Positions 1 to 9,644 of a stretch of 64,000 nt of DNA are shown in pieces. Numbering within the stretch: the stretch's first letter is position 1; the number at the start of each line of letters is the position of its first letter. The stretch is taken from assembly GCF_014635725.1 (NCBI RefSeq), contig NZ_BMDJ01000004.1, forward strand, positions 372,001 through 436,000, in the 5' to 3' direction. A program made the translations under genes and the position numbers. The notes under the pieces are model-generated. The model was not told the origin of the DNA. It was given only the letters and a program-made list of their open reading frames with translations, and did not search any database. This DNA comes from Pedobacter mendelii (lineage in GTDB: Bacteria > Bacteroidota > Bacteroidia > Sphingobacteriales > Sphingobacteriaceae).

Positions 1-153
1 TTTCATGAAACTTATGCCGTAGTTTTGGATGGTTATCATTCCTTTTGTATTTGGATGGATAATAAATCTGAAAAGTGGTGTGCTTCTAAGAATGTCGCAA
101 TTGAGCCAGATGCTATTGATGAAATTATCAATAGGATCTCCTTGCCCGCTTAA
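1..153 (+). CDS. C-terminal 50 residues of an unidentified protein
   Basis: Frame 1 is open from the first base to a TAA at 151-153 and reads as a normal soluble protein end (FHETYAVVLDGYHSFCIW...). The start lies outside the window. I do not recognise the family. A different frame over the same bases is also open, but its translation is hydrophobic and runs through the terminator, so I prefer this one. A rho-independent terminator follows 37 bases after the stop, which supports the call. Confidence 0.55.
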   Translation, partial: FHETYAVVLDGYHSFCIWMDNKSEKWCASKNVAIEPDAIDEIINRISLPA

Positions 154-189
154 ATGCGCTCCCATTAAATTTAATGCTCATAACAAAAG

Positions 190-224
190 ATCCTTTATTG
201 ATTATATCCGTAAAGGATTTTTTA
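190..224 (+). terminator. Rho-independent terminator
   Basis: ATCCTTTA (190-197) pairs with TAAAGGAT (211-218) around a 13-base loop, followed by a run of T. It ends the truncated plus-strand gene and lies in the convergent gap with the SpmAB gene. The T run on the minus side is weaker. Confidence 0.6.
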
Positions 225-237
225 TTTCATCAGATTT

Positions 238-1509
238 TTATCCGAAAAACAAATAACATACACCGATTGCTGTGCAAACGCCAACTAAATCTGCTAATAG
301 CATAGAACCGATAGCGTATCTTGTATTTTTAATTTGAACGGAACCAAAATAAACAGCAACCACATAAAATGTTGTATCAGATGCGCCCTGGAAAACTCCC
401 GATAACCTACTCGCGAATGAATCGGCTCCGTAAGTTTCCATTGTACTAACCATCATGCCTCTCGCTGCACCACCGCTTAGTGGTCTTATCAAAGCTGTTG
501 GCAAGCCTTCAACAAATCTTGTATCGGTTCCTAAATACACGAAAACACTTTTTATTTCATTTATAACAACATCAAATGTTCCGCTGGTTCGTAGCAAACT
601 TATGGCCACCAGCATCCCTACCAGATAGGGAATAATATTTATTGCAGTTTTAAAACCATCTTTGGCTCCATCAATAAAGGCATCAAAAACATCAATTTTT
701 TTGTATAAAGCCCCAAGTATTATAATGAAAAAGATGAATAAAATTAGTCCATTGCTTAATAAACCCGAAAAGGATTGAATACCTGCGGCATTTAACGACC
801 TGATGTAAAGCACCAGACTGGCTATGATTATTGATAAACCTAATATCCAGCCAATTACAACGGGTTGAAATAAATTAATTCTCTGTTTAAATGAAACAAT
901 TAACATCGCCGCCATAGTACCTACAAAGGTTACAATTAGGCAAGGAATGAAAACATCAGTCGGGTTTGAAGCATTTTGTGAAGCACGTATAGCAATTACA
1001 CTCACCGGAATTAAACTTAAACCTGCAGCATGCAAACATAAAAACATAATTTGAGCATTCGAGGCTGTGTCTTTAGTTGGATTAAGCTCTTGCAAACTTT
1101 CCATTGCTTTTAAGCCAAAAGGTGTTGCAGCATTATCCAGTCCTAATAAGTTGGCCGAAAAATTCATTATCATGTGGCCCATTGACGGGTGACCTTTGGG
1201 GATATCGGGAAACAATTTTGAAAAAAACGGCCCTACAATTTTAGATAATAAGCGAATTCCTCCAGCTTTTTCGGCAATGCTCATTAAGCCCATAAATAAG
1301 GCTAAAATTCCAATCAACTTTAAACAAAGTTCTACCGAAACCCAACAAGTTTGAATAATGCCATCCAATTTTAAAGGGTTCGCTGCATCATCAGCTTTCC
1401 CGATTACCATCCAGCTAAAAATGTCGGTTTGCCCGAAAAAAAAGCATTTGATACTTGCTACTACAATTGCAACAATTATAAATGCTGACCAGATTCTACT
1501 TAATGCCAT
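238..1509 (-). CDS. Fused SpmA-SpmB nucleoside-recognition membrane protein
   Basis: A polytopic membrane protein of 423 residues with two related halves. The first holds the SpmA-like signature NLLGLDNAATPFGLKAM near residue 120. The second holds the SpmB-like signatures LIRPLSGGAARG and GASDTTFYVVAVYFGSV in the last quarter. Both halves belong to the nucleoside-recognition (Gate) family. In Bacillus SpmA and SpmB are separate and needed for spore core dehydration. Bacteroidota do not sporulate but often carry the fused form, whose substrate is unknown; a transporter role is an inference. The gene lies downstream of the S9 peptidase gene on the same strand, with a long hairpin between them. 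Confidence 0.85.
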   Translation of the reverse strand: MALSRIWSAFIIVAIVVASIKCFFFGQTDIFSWMVIGKADDAANPLKLDGIIQTCWVSVELCLKLIGILALFMGLMSIAEKAGGIRLLSKIVGPFFSKLFPDIPKGHPSMGHMIMNFSANLLGLDNAATPFGLKAMESLQELNPTKDTASNAQIMFLCLHAAGLSLIPVSVIAIRASQNASNPTDVFIPCLIVTFVGTMAAMLIVSFKQRINLFQPVVIGWILGLSIIIASLVLYIRSLNAAGIQSFSGLLSNGLILFIFFIIILGALYKKIDVFDAFIDGAKDGFKTAINIIPYLVGMLVAISLLRTSGTFDVVINEIKSVFVYLGTDTRFVEGLPTALIRPLSGGAARGMMVSTMETYGADSFASRLSGVFQGASDTTFYVVAVYFGSVQIKNTRYAIGSMLLADLVGVCTAIGVCYLFFG

Positions 1510-1558
1510 TCAGGTTGTTTTGTTTAGAATTGTAAAATAGCTTTTTTAGTTCGAAAAG

Positions 1559-1616
1559 TCAGAGGTCAGAAATTAAAAAGTCTATCACTATAAACCTTAG
1601 ACTTTCTGACCTCTGA
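1559..1616. repeat. Intergenic word-like hairpin (14-base perfect arms)
   Basis: TCAGAGGTCAGAAA (1559-1572) has a perfect inverted copy at 1603-1616. The arms contain the near-repeated phrase cagAGGTCAGA, and a second inverted pair AAGTCT/AGACTT is nested inside. It sits between the S9 peptidase stop and the SpmAB start on the minus strand. It could act as a terminator or mRNA-stabilising stem, but no clean T tract follows. Confidence 0.8.
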
Positions 1617-1627
1617 ATACCGGAGTG

Positions 1628-4486
1628 TTAAGGTTTATCGTCTGTTAATTCAAAGCCCCAGGTTTTTCCTTTTTCAGTTGCAGGAATACCGCTTGTCATC
1701 CATGCAGGTGCTTTATCACCTTTCAAATAATAATCAAAAAACTGCTGTTCGCGAATTTGAATGTCTTTACGATTTTGGCGTTGAACTAAATTGTGCGCTT
1801 CACCATTGTAATTTAACATCCAAACAGGTTTACCTAAACGACGTAGGCCAGTAAACATTTCAATTCCCTGATACCAAGGCACAGCACCATCTGCATCATT
1901 AGCCATAACCACAACTGGTGTATTTACTTTTGGAAACATGAAAAGAGGCGAATTCTCTATGTATAATTCAGGTTTTTCCCAAAGCGTTGCACCAATGCGG
2001 CTTTGCGTTTTTTCGTATTGGAACTGGCGGTTCATACCGCTTTCCCAACGAATACCACCGTAAGCCGATGTCATATTTACAACCGGTGCACCAGCCCAAG
2101 CTGCTGCATACATGTTATTTTGAGTAATTAAATAAGCAACTTGGTAACCGCCCCAACTTTGACCTTGAATACCAATTTTGCTTCCATCAACCCAACTGTT
2201 TTTCTTCAAATTTTCTACACCAGAATTGATAAATTCTACAGCAGATTGGCCGGGATAACCTTTTGTATAAGTAATATCTGGGGCAAAAACCAAATAACCA
2301 TTGCTTACAAAAAATGAAATATTTAATCTAGATGGGGTAGGTGCAGGTGCCTGGTAAGTGTATAATCCATCAGATAATTTTTCATAGAAGTAAACAATCA
2401 TCGGGTATTTTTTCGATGGATCAAAATTTTCAGGTTTATATAAAATTCCTTCTGATGAATAACCTTTTGGCGTTGTCCATTTTACCAATTCTGCAGTTCC
2501 CCAATTGTAATTTGCTTGCTGAGGATTTGTACTGGTTAATTTTGTTTCTGTTTTAAAATCGGTAGTTACGTAAACATCATTTGAGGCTACATAATTTCCC
2601 TTATCAAAAATATAAACATCAGCATCTTTGGCTTTCAACAGATTTGAATATTTCACTTTTCCCATTACAACCAAGTCAGGATTTTTAACCGTTCCAACAT
2701 TTTTACGATAAAAGCCATTTTCTTTGGTTACCGTGTTAAAACCATCTAACCAAACCAATTCATTTGCTTTTACAAATTTTGTATCTGCACCACGCTCAAA
2801 ACGATTGTCTTGTTGGGTTCTCTCATATCTTAAAGTGATTTTATTATCGCGACCAAAGTTGTTGGTAATGTTTTTGGCTGCCGATTTACCATCTGGAGAG
2901 AACGACCAGATATCGTATCTATCATAAATTAAAACCGCTTTATCATCTTCAGTCCAAGTGGCAATTCCGTATGATTTTGGTGTATCAGGAACATCGTTTT
3001 CTTCATCGGCAAATTTAATATTCATGCCTTCGTTTAACTGTGTAATTTTAGCCGAAGCAACATTGTAGGTGAACCAATTGGAAGTATTTTCATCAAAATA
3101 AATTACATAATTTCCAGCTGGCGAAGGCATGGCATTGCCGTTTAATTTTTCGATAATCTTTTTACGCTGACCGGTTTTTGTATCAACCAGATAATAATCT
3201 TTTAAAGTTGAACCGCTCCATTGAGATTCAATTCTGCGGCCAAAATCTGTGGATGCTAAAACAAAATTTGCATCACCATCACTAACCATATTCGCATCAG
3301 GCAAACTTAAATCAGTTAAAGGGATAACTTTAGGGTCGCTGCTAAAAACATCAATAACTGCTAAGTAACTTCTTTTGCTATCTCTATCTGCATTTTTAAG
3401 TTGCATTGGTTGCAAATAATCATCTTTATAATTCCAAACATCAACTTTAGCCACTTCAAAATCTACAATGGTGGTATCTTTTGGTTTCTTAATTGGTGCA
3501 ATGCCAAAGAACAATTTTTTGCTGTCTTTACTAAATGAAACCCTGCCTTCGCCGCTAACCGACCAGTTTGCTGGCAAGCCGGGCATGTCATAATCAACAA
3601 TGGTTTGGGCTGTATCTAGAGTTAAAGAATTGTAATAAACATTGTAATTTTTAATTTCTTTCTTTTCCGGATCTTGTTCGCCAACAAATGCCACATGTTC
3701 GCTTTCATCATCAAAGGTGAAACCTTTAAAAGTTCCTTTTCCTTTAACCAAAGTTTTTAATATACCTTTTTCAGTGTTCAAAAGATAAACACCCTGTGGA
3801 GCAGTTTTGTCTTTTTTAGAACCACTGCATGCAAAAACCAATTGCTTTCCGTCTTTGCTGAAGGTGTAGTCCGTAACATATTTATATGTTTTATCAATGC
3901 CTGTTAAAAGATTTTTAACAATCAGATCTGTGCCTTCTTCCTTTTTTGGACCTACAGCAGGTTCATCATCAGCAAAATCAGTTTCATTATCTTTTTTTGG
4001 TGCCGTTGCAGGTGTTTTTTTAGCGGTATCTAATTTATCTAACTGATAGGCTAGGTATCCGAAACCTGTTTCAGGCATTTTGAACGACTTTACTCTGGCA
4101 ACTTTAGTTACTGAATTACTTGCTAAATTGGCGATGCCTAAAGTATCTTTCGGTAAAGCATCTGGCTTAGTTTTCTTAATTTTTAGTTGCCTTAAATCCT
4201 TATAAAAAGGTTTTATTAAAAATGCTGCAAATTTAGAATCATTGCTAAACTGTCCCGCTGAAGCACGAGCAACAGTAAGTTTCGAATTTGTTTTTAAGTT
4301 GGTAATGTATAATGTTGCATCACCCTCTTGCTGCAATACGCTGTAGAGAGACATTTGACCATTATTTGATAATTGCTTTGTGCCAATAGCTTCCCAAGAA
4401 TCATAAACTTTATGATCTAATGATTTTTTCTGAGCATAGGCAAGATTTACAACGAAAAACAGAATAATTGTTAGTCTTTTTTGCAT
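1628..4486 (-). CDS. S9 family prolyl oligopeptidase-like serine peptidase
   Basis: Exported peptidase of 952 residues. It has an N-terminal signal peptide ending near AYAQ, a long beta-propeller-like region with repeated 'YFDENTSNW/VLIYDRYDIW' strands, and a C-terminal alpha/beta-hydrolase domain. The nucleophile is Ser777 in GQSWGGY. Probable triad partners are Asp in NDADGAVPW near 864 and His in GEAHNL near 896. The family cleaves peptides, often di- or oligopeptides, in the periplasm. An acidic/lysine-rich linker near residues 150-180 is probably disordered. The gene stands alone, downstream of a yidC terminator. The exact peptidase specificity cannot be read from the sequence. Confidence 0.9.
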   Translation of the reverse strand: MQKRLTIILFFVVNLAYAQKKSLDHKVYDSWEAIGTKQLSNNGQMSLYSVLQQEGDATLYITNLKTNSKLTVARASAGQFSNDSKFAAFLIKPFYKDLRQLKIKKTKPDALPKDTLGIANLASNSVTKVARVKSFKMPETGFGYLAYQLDKLDTAKKTPATAPKKDNETDFADDEPAVGPKKEEGTDLIVKNLLTGIDKTYKYVTDYTFSKDGKQLVFACSGSKKDKTAPQGVYLLNTEKGILKTLVKGKGTFKGFTFDDESEHVAFVGEQDPEKKEIKNYNVYYNSLTLDTAQTIVDYDMPGLPANWSVSGEGRVSFSKDSKKLFFGIAPIKKPKDTTIVDFEVAKVDVWNYKDDYLQPMQLKNADRDSKRSYLAVIDVFSSDPKVIPLTDLSLPDANMVSDGDANFVLASTDFGRRIESQWSGSTLKDYYLVDTKTGQRKKIIEKLNGNAMPSPAGNYVIYFDENTSNWFTYNVASAKITQLNEGMNIKFADEENDVPDTPKSYGIATWTEDDKAVLIYDRYDIWSFSPDGKSAAKNITNNFGRDNKITLRYERTQQDNRFERGADTKFVKANELVWLDGFNTVTKENGFYRKNVGTVKNPDLVVMGKVKYSNLLKAKDADVYIFDKGNYVASNDVYVTTDFKTETKLTSTNPQQANYNWGTAELVKWTTPKGYSSEGILYKPENFDPSKKYPMIVYFYEKLSDGLYTYQAPAPTPSRLNISFFVSNGYLVFAPDITYTKGYPGQSAVEFINSGVENLKKNSWVDGSKIGIQGQSWGGYQVAYLITQNNMYAAAWAGAPVVNMTSAYGGIRWESGMNRQFQYEKTQSRIGATLWEKPELYIENSPLFMFPKVNTPVVVMANDADGAVPWYQGIEMFTGLRRLGKPVWMLNYNGEAHNLVQRQNRKDIQIREQQFFDYYLKGDKAPAWMTSGIPATEKGKTWGFELTDDKP

Positions 4487-4608
4487 TTTAGGAATAGATT
4501 AATTTTTTGGTTAAGATTCAATTTATAAAAATTGCAAATTTTTATCTTATTAGAAAGAATGTATGCCAAATATTACAAGATTTTAATGTTTTATTTAGTT
4601 TTTAAAAG

Positions 4609-4646
4609 AAAAAACCTGAATATTTTAAAAACATTCAGGTTTTTTC
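4609..4646 (-). terminator. Rho-independent terminator after yidC
   Basis: AAAAACCTGAAT pairs with ATTCAGGTTTTT across a short AT-rich loop, with T runs on both strands. It lies about 30 bases past the yidC stop. Confidence 0.85.
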
Positions 4647-4675
4647 CTTGATTTTATTCTTAATTTGAATTAAAA

Positions 4676-6484
4676 CTATTTTTTACCTTTTGTAGGTAAT
4701 TGCTGTTGTTGCTGACGCATATAATCATCCAAACGTTGTTGGAATTTAGATTTCTTCTTTTTCTCGTCTGCAGGTCTTGCTTTGTTTTGTTGAATTAGAG
4801 CATGAATTTTATCATCATCAACCATTTTACGAATTAAGAATTGCTGTCCAAATGTCATTAAGTTAGCTAAGAAATAATAATAATTTAACCCTGATGGATA
4901 ACTATTTAATACACCTAAGAAAATTACAGGCATGATGTAGCCAATGTATTTCATTTGGCCTGTAGCTCCCGAAACCTGGTTATTAAAATAAGTCATAATT
5001 AATGTAGAGATAGTCATCAATACACACATTAAACTCAAGTGGTCGCCAATAAAAGGTATTTTAACACCAAAACGGATAAATTCATCGTAGGTTGATAAAT
5101 CTGTCATCCAAAGGAAACTCTCTTGTCTTAATTCGAATAGGTTAGGGAAGAAGAAGAAAAAAGCCATTACTAATGGTAACTGCAGTACCATTGGTAAACA
5201 ACCCCCAAGCGGATTTACACCTGCTTTTTTATATAGTTTTAAATATTCCTGTTGAACAAGCGTTGGGTTATCTTCGCCAACTTTAGCTTTAATCTCGTCC
5301 ATTTCAGGTTTTAACACCCTCATTTTAGCCATCGATAAATATGACTTATAAGTTAAAGGAGACAACGCCAGTTTTAATAAAATGGTAAGTGCAAAAATGA
5401 TTAGACCATAATTCCAACCAAATCCATTAAGGAAATTAAATACTGGCAATACGATGAAACGGTTAACATACTTCAAAGGCCAGTAACCCATATCTACTTG
5501 TTGTTCTAAATCATATCCTTGCGCCTTTAAAGCGGAGAATTTGTTTGTGCCGAAATAGAATTCCATTTGATAAGCTTGGTTTGCAAGGTGCGTGTAAGGC
5601 AATTGCATGTTTGCACCGTAGAATTTAATCTGACCAGGAGAAGTTGGGATTTTAACTTCCAAACTACCTTTTTCAAAAGCTTGTTTAGATATTAACGAGG
5701 CCGAGAAAAAATGCTGTTTAAATGAAATCCACAGGATTTTACCTTTAGACAATTCTTCTTTCTCATCTTTAGAAACACTTAGATGGTTTACATCACCATC
5801 TGCATATTTGTAATAAGGTGCAGAATAACGGTGTTCGCTTTCAATAGATTTTTCTTGCTGAAGCAAAGTCGCTTCCCAGTTTAAACCAACTGTATTACCA
5901 GAAATTATTTGTTGTAAACCAACCAAATTAACATTAAAAGCAACTTTATTACTCAATGCTTTTAAGTCATAGGTAAATTCTACATAAGCATTTGCACCAT
6001 AATTGGCACGCATGTTTACTTGGTTTCCTACTTTGGTTGGTATAAAATATAAATCGTTTGTATTGATAACTTTTCCTGCAGCATTTAAGTTTAAACCAAA
6101 CTTGTTTGCTTCTCCATTGAAAAGAATTAAAGGTTTGCCATCAAAAGTTTTCTGTCCTTTAATTTGTACCGATAAAATTTTACCGCCTTTGTTTGTTAAG
6201 GTGATTAATAAATTTTCGTTTTCTAAAACTGTTTTAGCTTCAGTTCCGACAATAGCTGTCCCGAAAGGGCCTTTTAAAGCAAGCGAATCAACAACTGGTG
6301 CTGCTGGTGTAGCTTTTATTACCGTATCTTTTGGTGCAATAACTGCACCTGCTTTTTTTAGAGAATCTATTTTTTCAGTTTCTTTGGCTTTTTTTAGTTC
6401 CGCTTCACTTGGTCTGAAGAAGTAGAATGATCCGCCCAAGATGATCATAATCAGGAATAATCCTGTAAAGGTATTTCTATCCAT
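4676..6484 (-). CDS. yidC: Membrane protein insertase YidC
   Basis: Inserts and folds inner-membrane proteins, alone or with Sec. The 602-residue protein has the Gram-negative layout: an N-terminal membrane anchor (residues about 5-22), a large periplasmic domain (about 60-340), then the conserved hydrophobic core with LALSPLTYKSYLSMAKMR and GGCLPMVLQLPLVMAFFFFF. The tail is basic and Gln-rich (MRQQQQQLPTKGKK), as expected for a ribosome-contacting tail. It lies 20 bases downstream of pyrG on the same strand, so the two are probably cotranscribed and end at the terminator near 4609-4646. In many bacteria yidC sits with rpmH/rnpA; that context is absent here. Confidence 0.96.
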   Translation of the reverse strand: MDRNTFTGLFLIMIILGGSFYFFRPSEAELKKAKETEKIDSLKKAGAVIAPKDTVIKATPAAPVVDSLALKGPFGTAIVGTEAKTVLENENLLITLTNKGGKILSVQIKGQKTFDGKPLILFNGEANKFGLNLNAAGKVINTNDLYFIPTKVGNQVNMRANYGANAYVEFTYDLKALSNKVAFNVNLVGLQQIISGNTVGLNWEATLLQQEKSIESEHRYSAPYYKYADGDVNHLSVSKDEKEELSKGKILWISFKQHFFSASLISKQAFEKGSLEVKIPTSPGQIKFYGANMQLPYTHLANQAYQMEFYFGTNKFSALKAQGYDLEQQVDMGYWPLKYVNRFIVLPVFNFLNGFGWNYGLIIFALTILLKLALSPLTYKSYLSMAKMRVLKPEMDEIKAKVGEDNPTLVQQEYLKLYKKAGVNPLGGCLPMVLQLPLVMAFFFFFPNLFELRQESFLWMTDLSTYDEFIRFGVKIPFIGDHLSLMCVLMTISTLIMTYFNNQVSGATGQMKYIGYIMPVIFLGVLNSYPSGLNYYYFLANLMTFGQQFLIRKMVDDDKIHALIQQNKARPADEKKKKSKFQQRLDDYMRQQQQQLPTKGKK

Positions 6485-6504
6485 TATTAATTTTTATGCT
6501 GCCG

Positions 6505-8121
6505 TTAATTTGTTTTCTTTTTAGCATACTCCATTGCAGCGGCCACAAATTTAACAAAAAGTGGGTGAGGATTTGCTACTGTTGATTTTAATTCAGGGTG
6601 GAATTGTCCGCCCACAAAAAAAGGATGATTTTTTAACTCAATAATCTCTACAAGACCAGATTCGGGGTTAATGCCTGAAGCAATCATACCTGCATTTTCA
6701 TATTGCTTCAAATAATCGTTATTGAATTCATAACGATGACGGTGACGCTCGTTAATGTGTTGTTTACCATAAATAGAGAAGGCTTTTGTGCCTTTTTTAA
6801 TGTCGCAAGGGTAAGAACCCAAGCGCATTGTACCGCCTTTATTGGTTATTTTTTTCTGCTCTTCCATCATGTTAATAACCGGATTTTCAGCATTTTCTTC
6901 GATTTCTACCGTGTGCGCATTTTTTAAGCCTAAAACATTTCTACCATATTCGATAACAGCGCACTGCATTCCTAAGCAAATTCCGAAGAAAGGTATATTA
7001 TTTTCTCGAACGTATTTAATGGCATCAATTTTACCTTCAATACCTCTACTACCAAAACCTGGTGCTACTAAAACACCTTGTAAATGGCTAAGTTTTTCTT
7101 TAACATTATCAGGGAAAATACCTTCCGAATGGATGTATTCTACTCTAACTTTACATTCATTTTTCGAGCCTGCGTGTACAAAAGATTCGATAATAGATTT
7201 ATAAGCATCAGGTAACTCCACATATTTACCAATCAAACCAATTTTCACATCGGCAGTTGGATTTTTTAAACGACCAAGAAAATCTTTCCAGCTTTCCATA
7301 TCAGGTTCGTTTTTATTAGGAAGTTTTAATTTCGCTAAAACAGTTTTATCTAATTGTTCTTTTAACATCAGCAAGGGAACATCGTAAATTGTAGATGCAT
7401 CCATTGATTCGATTACTGCATTGACGTTAACGTTACAAAAAAGTGCAATTTTTTTTCTGATATCTAAAGAAATATGATGTTCGGTGCGGCAAACCAAAAT
7501 ATCGGGTTGAATTCCGTATTCTAGTAATGCTTTAACCGAGTGCTGAGTTGGCTTAGTTTTTAATTCGCCAGCTGCTGCTAAATACGGAACAAGCGTTAAG
7601 TGAATTACGATAGCATTACTACTGCCTTGTTCCCATTTAAACTGACGAACAGCTTCGATAAAAGGTAAAGACTCAATATCGCCAACAGTACCACCAAGTT
7701 CAGTAATTACGATGTCGTAATCGCCACTTTCACCCAAAATACGCATATTACGTTTAATTTCATCGGTAATGTGAGGTACAACCTGAACCGTTTTGCCTAA
7801 ATATTCACCTTTACGCTCTTTATTAATAACGTTTTGATAAATTCGACCGGTAGTTATGTTGTTTGCCTGAGACGTTGGTACGTTAAGAAAACGTTCGTAA
7901 TGCCCCAAATCTAAATCTGTTTCAGCTCCATCTTCGGTAACAAAGCATTCGCCATGTTCATAAGGATTTAAAGTTCCTGGGTCGATATTAATGTACGGAT
8001 CAAATTTTTGGATGGTTACACGATAACCTCGTGCCTGTAAAAGTTTAGCTAAAGAAGCGGAGATGATGCCCTTACCCAAAGAGGAAGTAACACCGCCCGT
8101 AACAAAAATATACTTAGTCAT
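6505..8121 (-). CDS. pyrG: CTP synthase
   Basis: Makes CTP from UTP, ATP and glutamine, the last step of cytidine nucleotide synthesis. The N-terminal synthetase domain starts [18 protein letters not shown]; the C-terminal class I glutamine amidotransferase domain has the nucleophile Cys in [12 protein letters not shown] and a His-Pro-Glu near the end ([10 protein letters not shown]). I chose the ATG at 8121, giving 538 residues, the usual length. The frame stays open to 8202, but the 27 extra residues match nothing in the family. CTP production fits the nearby kdsB and ispD, both CTP-dependent. Confidence 0.97.
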   Translation of the reverse strand: MTKYIFVTGGVTSSLGKGIISASLAKLLQARGYRVTIQKFDPYINIDPGTLNPYEHGECFVTEDGAETDLDLGHYERFLNVPTSQANNITTGRIYQNVINKERKGEYLGKTVQVVPHITDEIKRNMRILGESGDYDIVITELGGTVGDIESLPFIEAVRQFKWEQGSSNAIVIHLTLVPYLAAAGELKTKPTQHSVKALLEYGIQPDILVCRTEHHISLDIRKKIALFCNVNVNAVIESMDASTIYDVPLLMLKEQLDKTVLAKLKLPNKNEPDMESWKDFLGRLKNPTADVKIGLIGKYVELPDAYKSIIESFVHAGSKNECKVRVEYIHSEGIFPDNVKEKLSHLQGVLVAPGFGSRGIEGKIDAIKYVRENNIPFFGICLGMQCAVIEYGRNVLGLKNAHTVEIEENAENPVINMMEEQKKITNKGGTMRLGSYPCDIKKGTKAFSIYGKQHINERHRHRYEFNNDYLKQYENAGMIASGINPESGLVEIIELKNHPFFVGGQFHPELKSTVANPHPLFVKFVAAAMEYAKKKTN

Positions 8122-8454
8122 GTTTCTGAATTTATGCAACAAAGGCAAATAAATGTTGCTTTTTGTACGGGGTACAAAGGTAGTAAAATTACCCGTTTGC
8201 ACAGAAATAAAACTAGGTAATTTTAAAAATGATAATGTTGTGTGATTGAGGAAATTAGTTCAAAATCTATCCTATGTTGTTTCTTTTGTAAAGTAACTGC
8301 AGTAAATTTTATTAATGCTAATCCCGTTTTTCGCTAAATCTTTTTGTTGAATGTTTTTGCTGAAATGGAAGTTGATGCACCAAAAAGGATATCACTTCAA
8401 CCGGGTTTAATTAACTCAATTCGGTGCTATTTACTTCCGTTGCAGTTTGCCAAA
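8122..8454. other. Intergenic gap with an imperfect inverted repeat (8360-8445)
   Basis: No gene is seen in these 333 bases. CTGAAATGGAAGT...GCACC (from 8360) faces GGTGC...ACTTCCGTTGCAG (to 8445), an imperfect inverted repeat spanning 86 bases with small unpaired bulges. It could be a folded leader, a decayed palindromic element, or chance. The pyrG promoter should lie in the left part, but no clear TTTG/TAnnTTTG pair was found. Confidence 0.4.
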
Positions 8455-8922
8455 TCAATAGGTTTTAAATAGTTTCTTTAATTTATCTATTCGCCTTTTA
8501 TTCTCTTGTTGCAGCAATGATGGATACAAGTTCATTAATATGTTTACAACCATTAATATTAATGCTAACAAAAAATAGCCATTAAAAACTTTAACGATTG
8601 CAAAAATGGCTGCAGCTATAAAAGCAATTAGATGATTAATTTCAGCAAAAGTCATTTCCTTTCTTAAATGCTCCAATTCTGTAAGTTCAATTTTCCTTTT
8701 CATTTTTAAATTGGGGTTGAAAAATTTGAAGAATGTATTTTTTACAATCCATTTTATTATACCAATTCCAATTAATTTGTTCAGTTTGGAGTTTTTAATG
8801 AAATTAATATTGGTTAAATGCTTTTGGTAAAAAGCTGTTTCCTTTAAAAAAGCATTTACAACCATACCAATAATCCAAGAAATAAAAGTTAGCGAGATGC
8901 TTAATATTATATAACGTGTCAC
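8455..8922 (-). CDS. Membrane protein similar to glycosyl-diaponeurosporenoate acyltransferases
   Basis: 155 residues with an N-terminal membrane segment (about 4-24), a basic middle and two close membrane segments (about 98-132). The end MNLYPSLLQQENKRRIDKLKK and the preceding RKEMTFAEINHLIAF resemble the signatures of the glycosyl-4,4'-diaponeurosporenoate acyltransferase (CrtO-like) family, where N-x-YP-x-x-x-Q-x-x-NR-x-R closes the domain. In Staphylococcus that enzyme acylates the sugar of a carotenoid; no carotenoid genes are near, so the substrate here is unknown. The family match is from memory of motifs and is moderately secure. Confidence 0.5.
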   Translation of the reverse strand: MTRYIILSISLTFISWIIGMVVNAFLKETAFYQKHLTNINFIKNSKLNKLIGIGIIKWIVKNTFFKFFNPNLKMKRKIELTELEHLRKEMTFAEINHLIAFIAAAIFAIVKVFNGYFLLALILMVVNILMNLYPSLLQQENKRRIDKLKKLFKTY

Positions 8923-8952
8923 AGCAAATGAAGACTTATTATGAACAATAAC

Positions 8953-9495
8953 TTAACAGCATTTATAATAAATTTTAACTTTCTGTTCTTTTTCGCTCCA
9001 GGCTATATAAAGGTTATCTTCTTTACCCAAACGATATTTAAAACCGTTTAAGCCCGATTTCTTTAATTCTTCATAAAGCGCCTTATCCGGTGTATTATTA
9101 TCAGCCTTATCATCAGGCATTACAGCTGGTTCTAAAAAATTATCGTCGCTAAAAAAATTGCTCGTTATAGTTTTAAGAAAGATGATCTGGTCTTTTTGTT
9201 TTGATAAATCAATATTAGGATCGGTATTTCCAACCAAGTCTGTTCCCTTTAATTTTGTGTTATATATCTCTTTACCATCAGCATTTTTGATGGTAAAGTG
9301 TAGCATCATTTCTTCAGGCTTTCTGCCAATAAGTTCAATTTTAAAGGTATCTAAAGTTTTAAGGCTCGAAAAAGATTTGTTTATGCTAGAATTAACATTT
9401 TTAAATTCGATGGAATCGGATTCGGTTTTGCTATTATTTGTACAGGCAGTAACTATCGAAACAGAAACTAGAAAGAGAAAGCATAATTTTTTCAT
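8953..9495 (-). CDS. Predicted lipoprotein of unknown function
   Basis: The start at 9495 gives MKKLCFLFLVSVSIVTAC, a short lipoprotein signal with the lipidated Cys at the end of the SIVTAC lipobox. The frame extends upstream to 9540, but that would bury the signal. The mature protein of about 160 residues is polar and lysine-rich, has no motif I recognise, and ends YIAWSEKEQKVKIYYKCC. It is probably anchored in the outer membrane facing the periplasm. It lies 30 bases downstream of nothing on its own strand, so it is likely a single gene. Confidence 0.65.
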   Translation of the reverse strand: MKKLCFLFLVSVSIVTACTNNSKTESDSIEFKNVNSSINKSFSSLKTLDTFKIELIGRKPEEMMLHFTIKNADGKEIYNTKLKGTDLVGNTDPNIDLSKQKDQIIFLKTITSNFFSDDNFLEPAVMPDDKADNNTPDKALYEELKKSGLNGFKYRLGKEDNLYIAWSEKEQKVKIYYKCC

Positions 9496-9644
9496 AGTAA
9501 AATTGAAATATCTCCTAAAATAATAAATTTTGCAGATCAAGTCTGTACAGAAGGATATTTATTTAGTCACACAGTTGTATATCTTGATCATATTCCTAAT
9601 ATTTTATCAACAGTTCCAATTAAAAAAGAAACAAAAATATTTTC

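Noticed and set aside
8122..8202. Longer N-terminus of CTP synthase from 8202
   Set aside because: The 27 extra residues match no CTP synthase; the ATG at 8121 starts exactly at the conserved [11 protein letters not shown].
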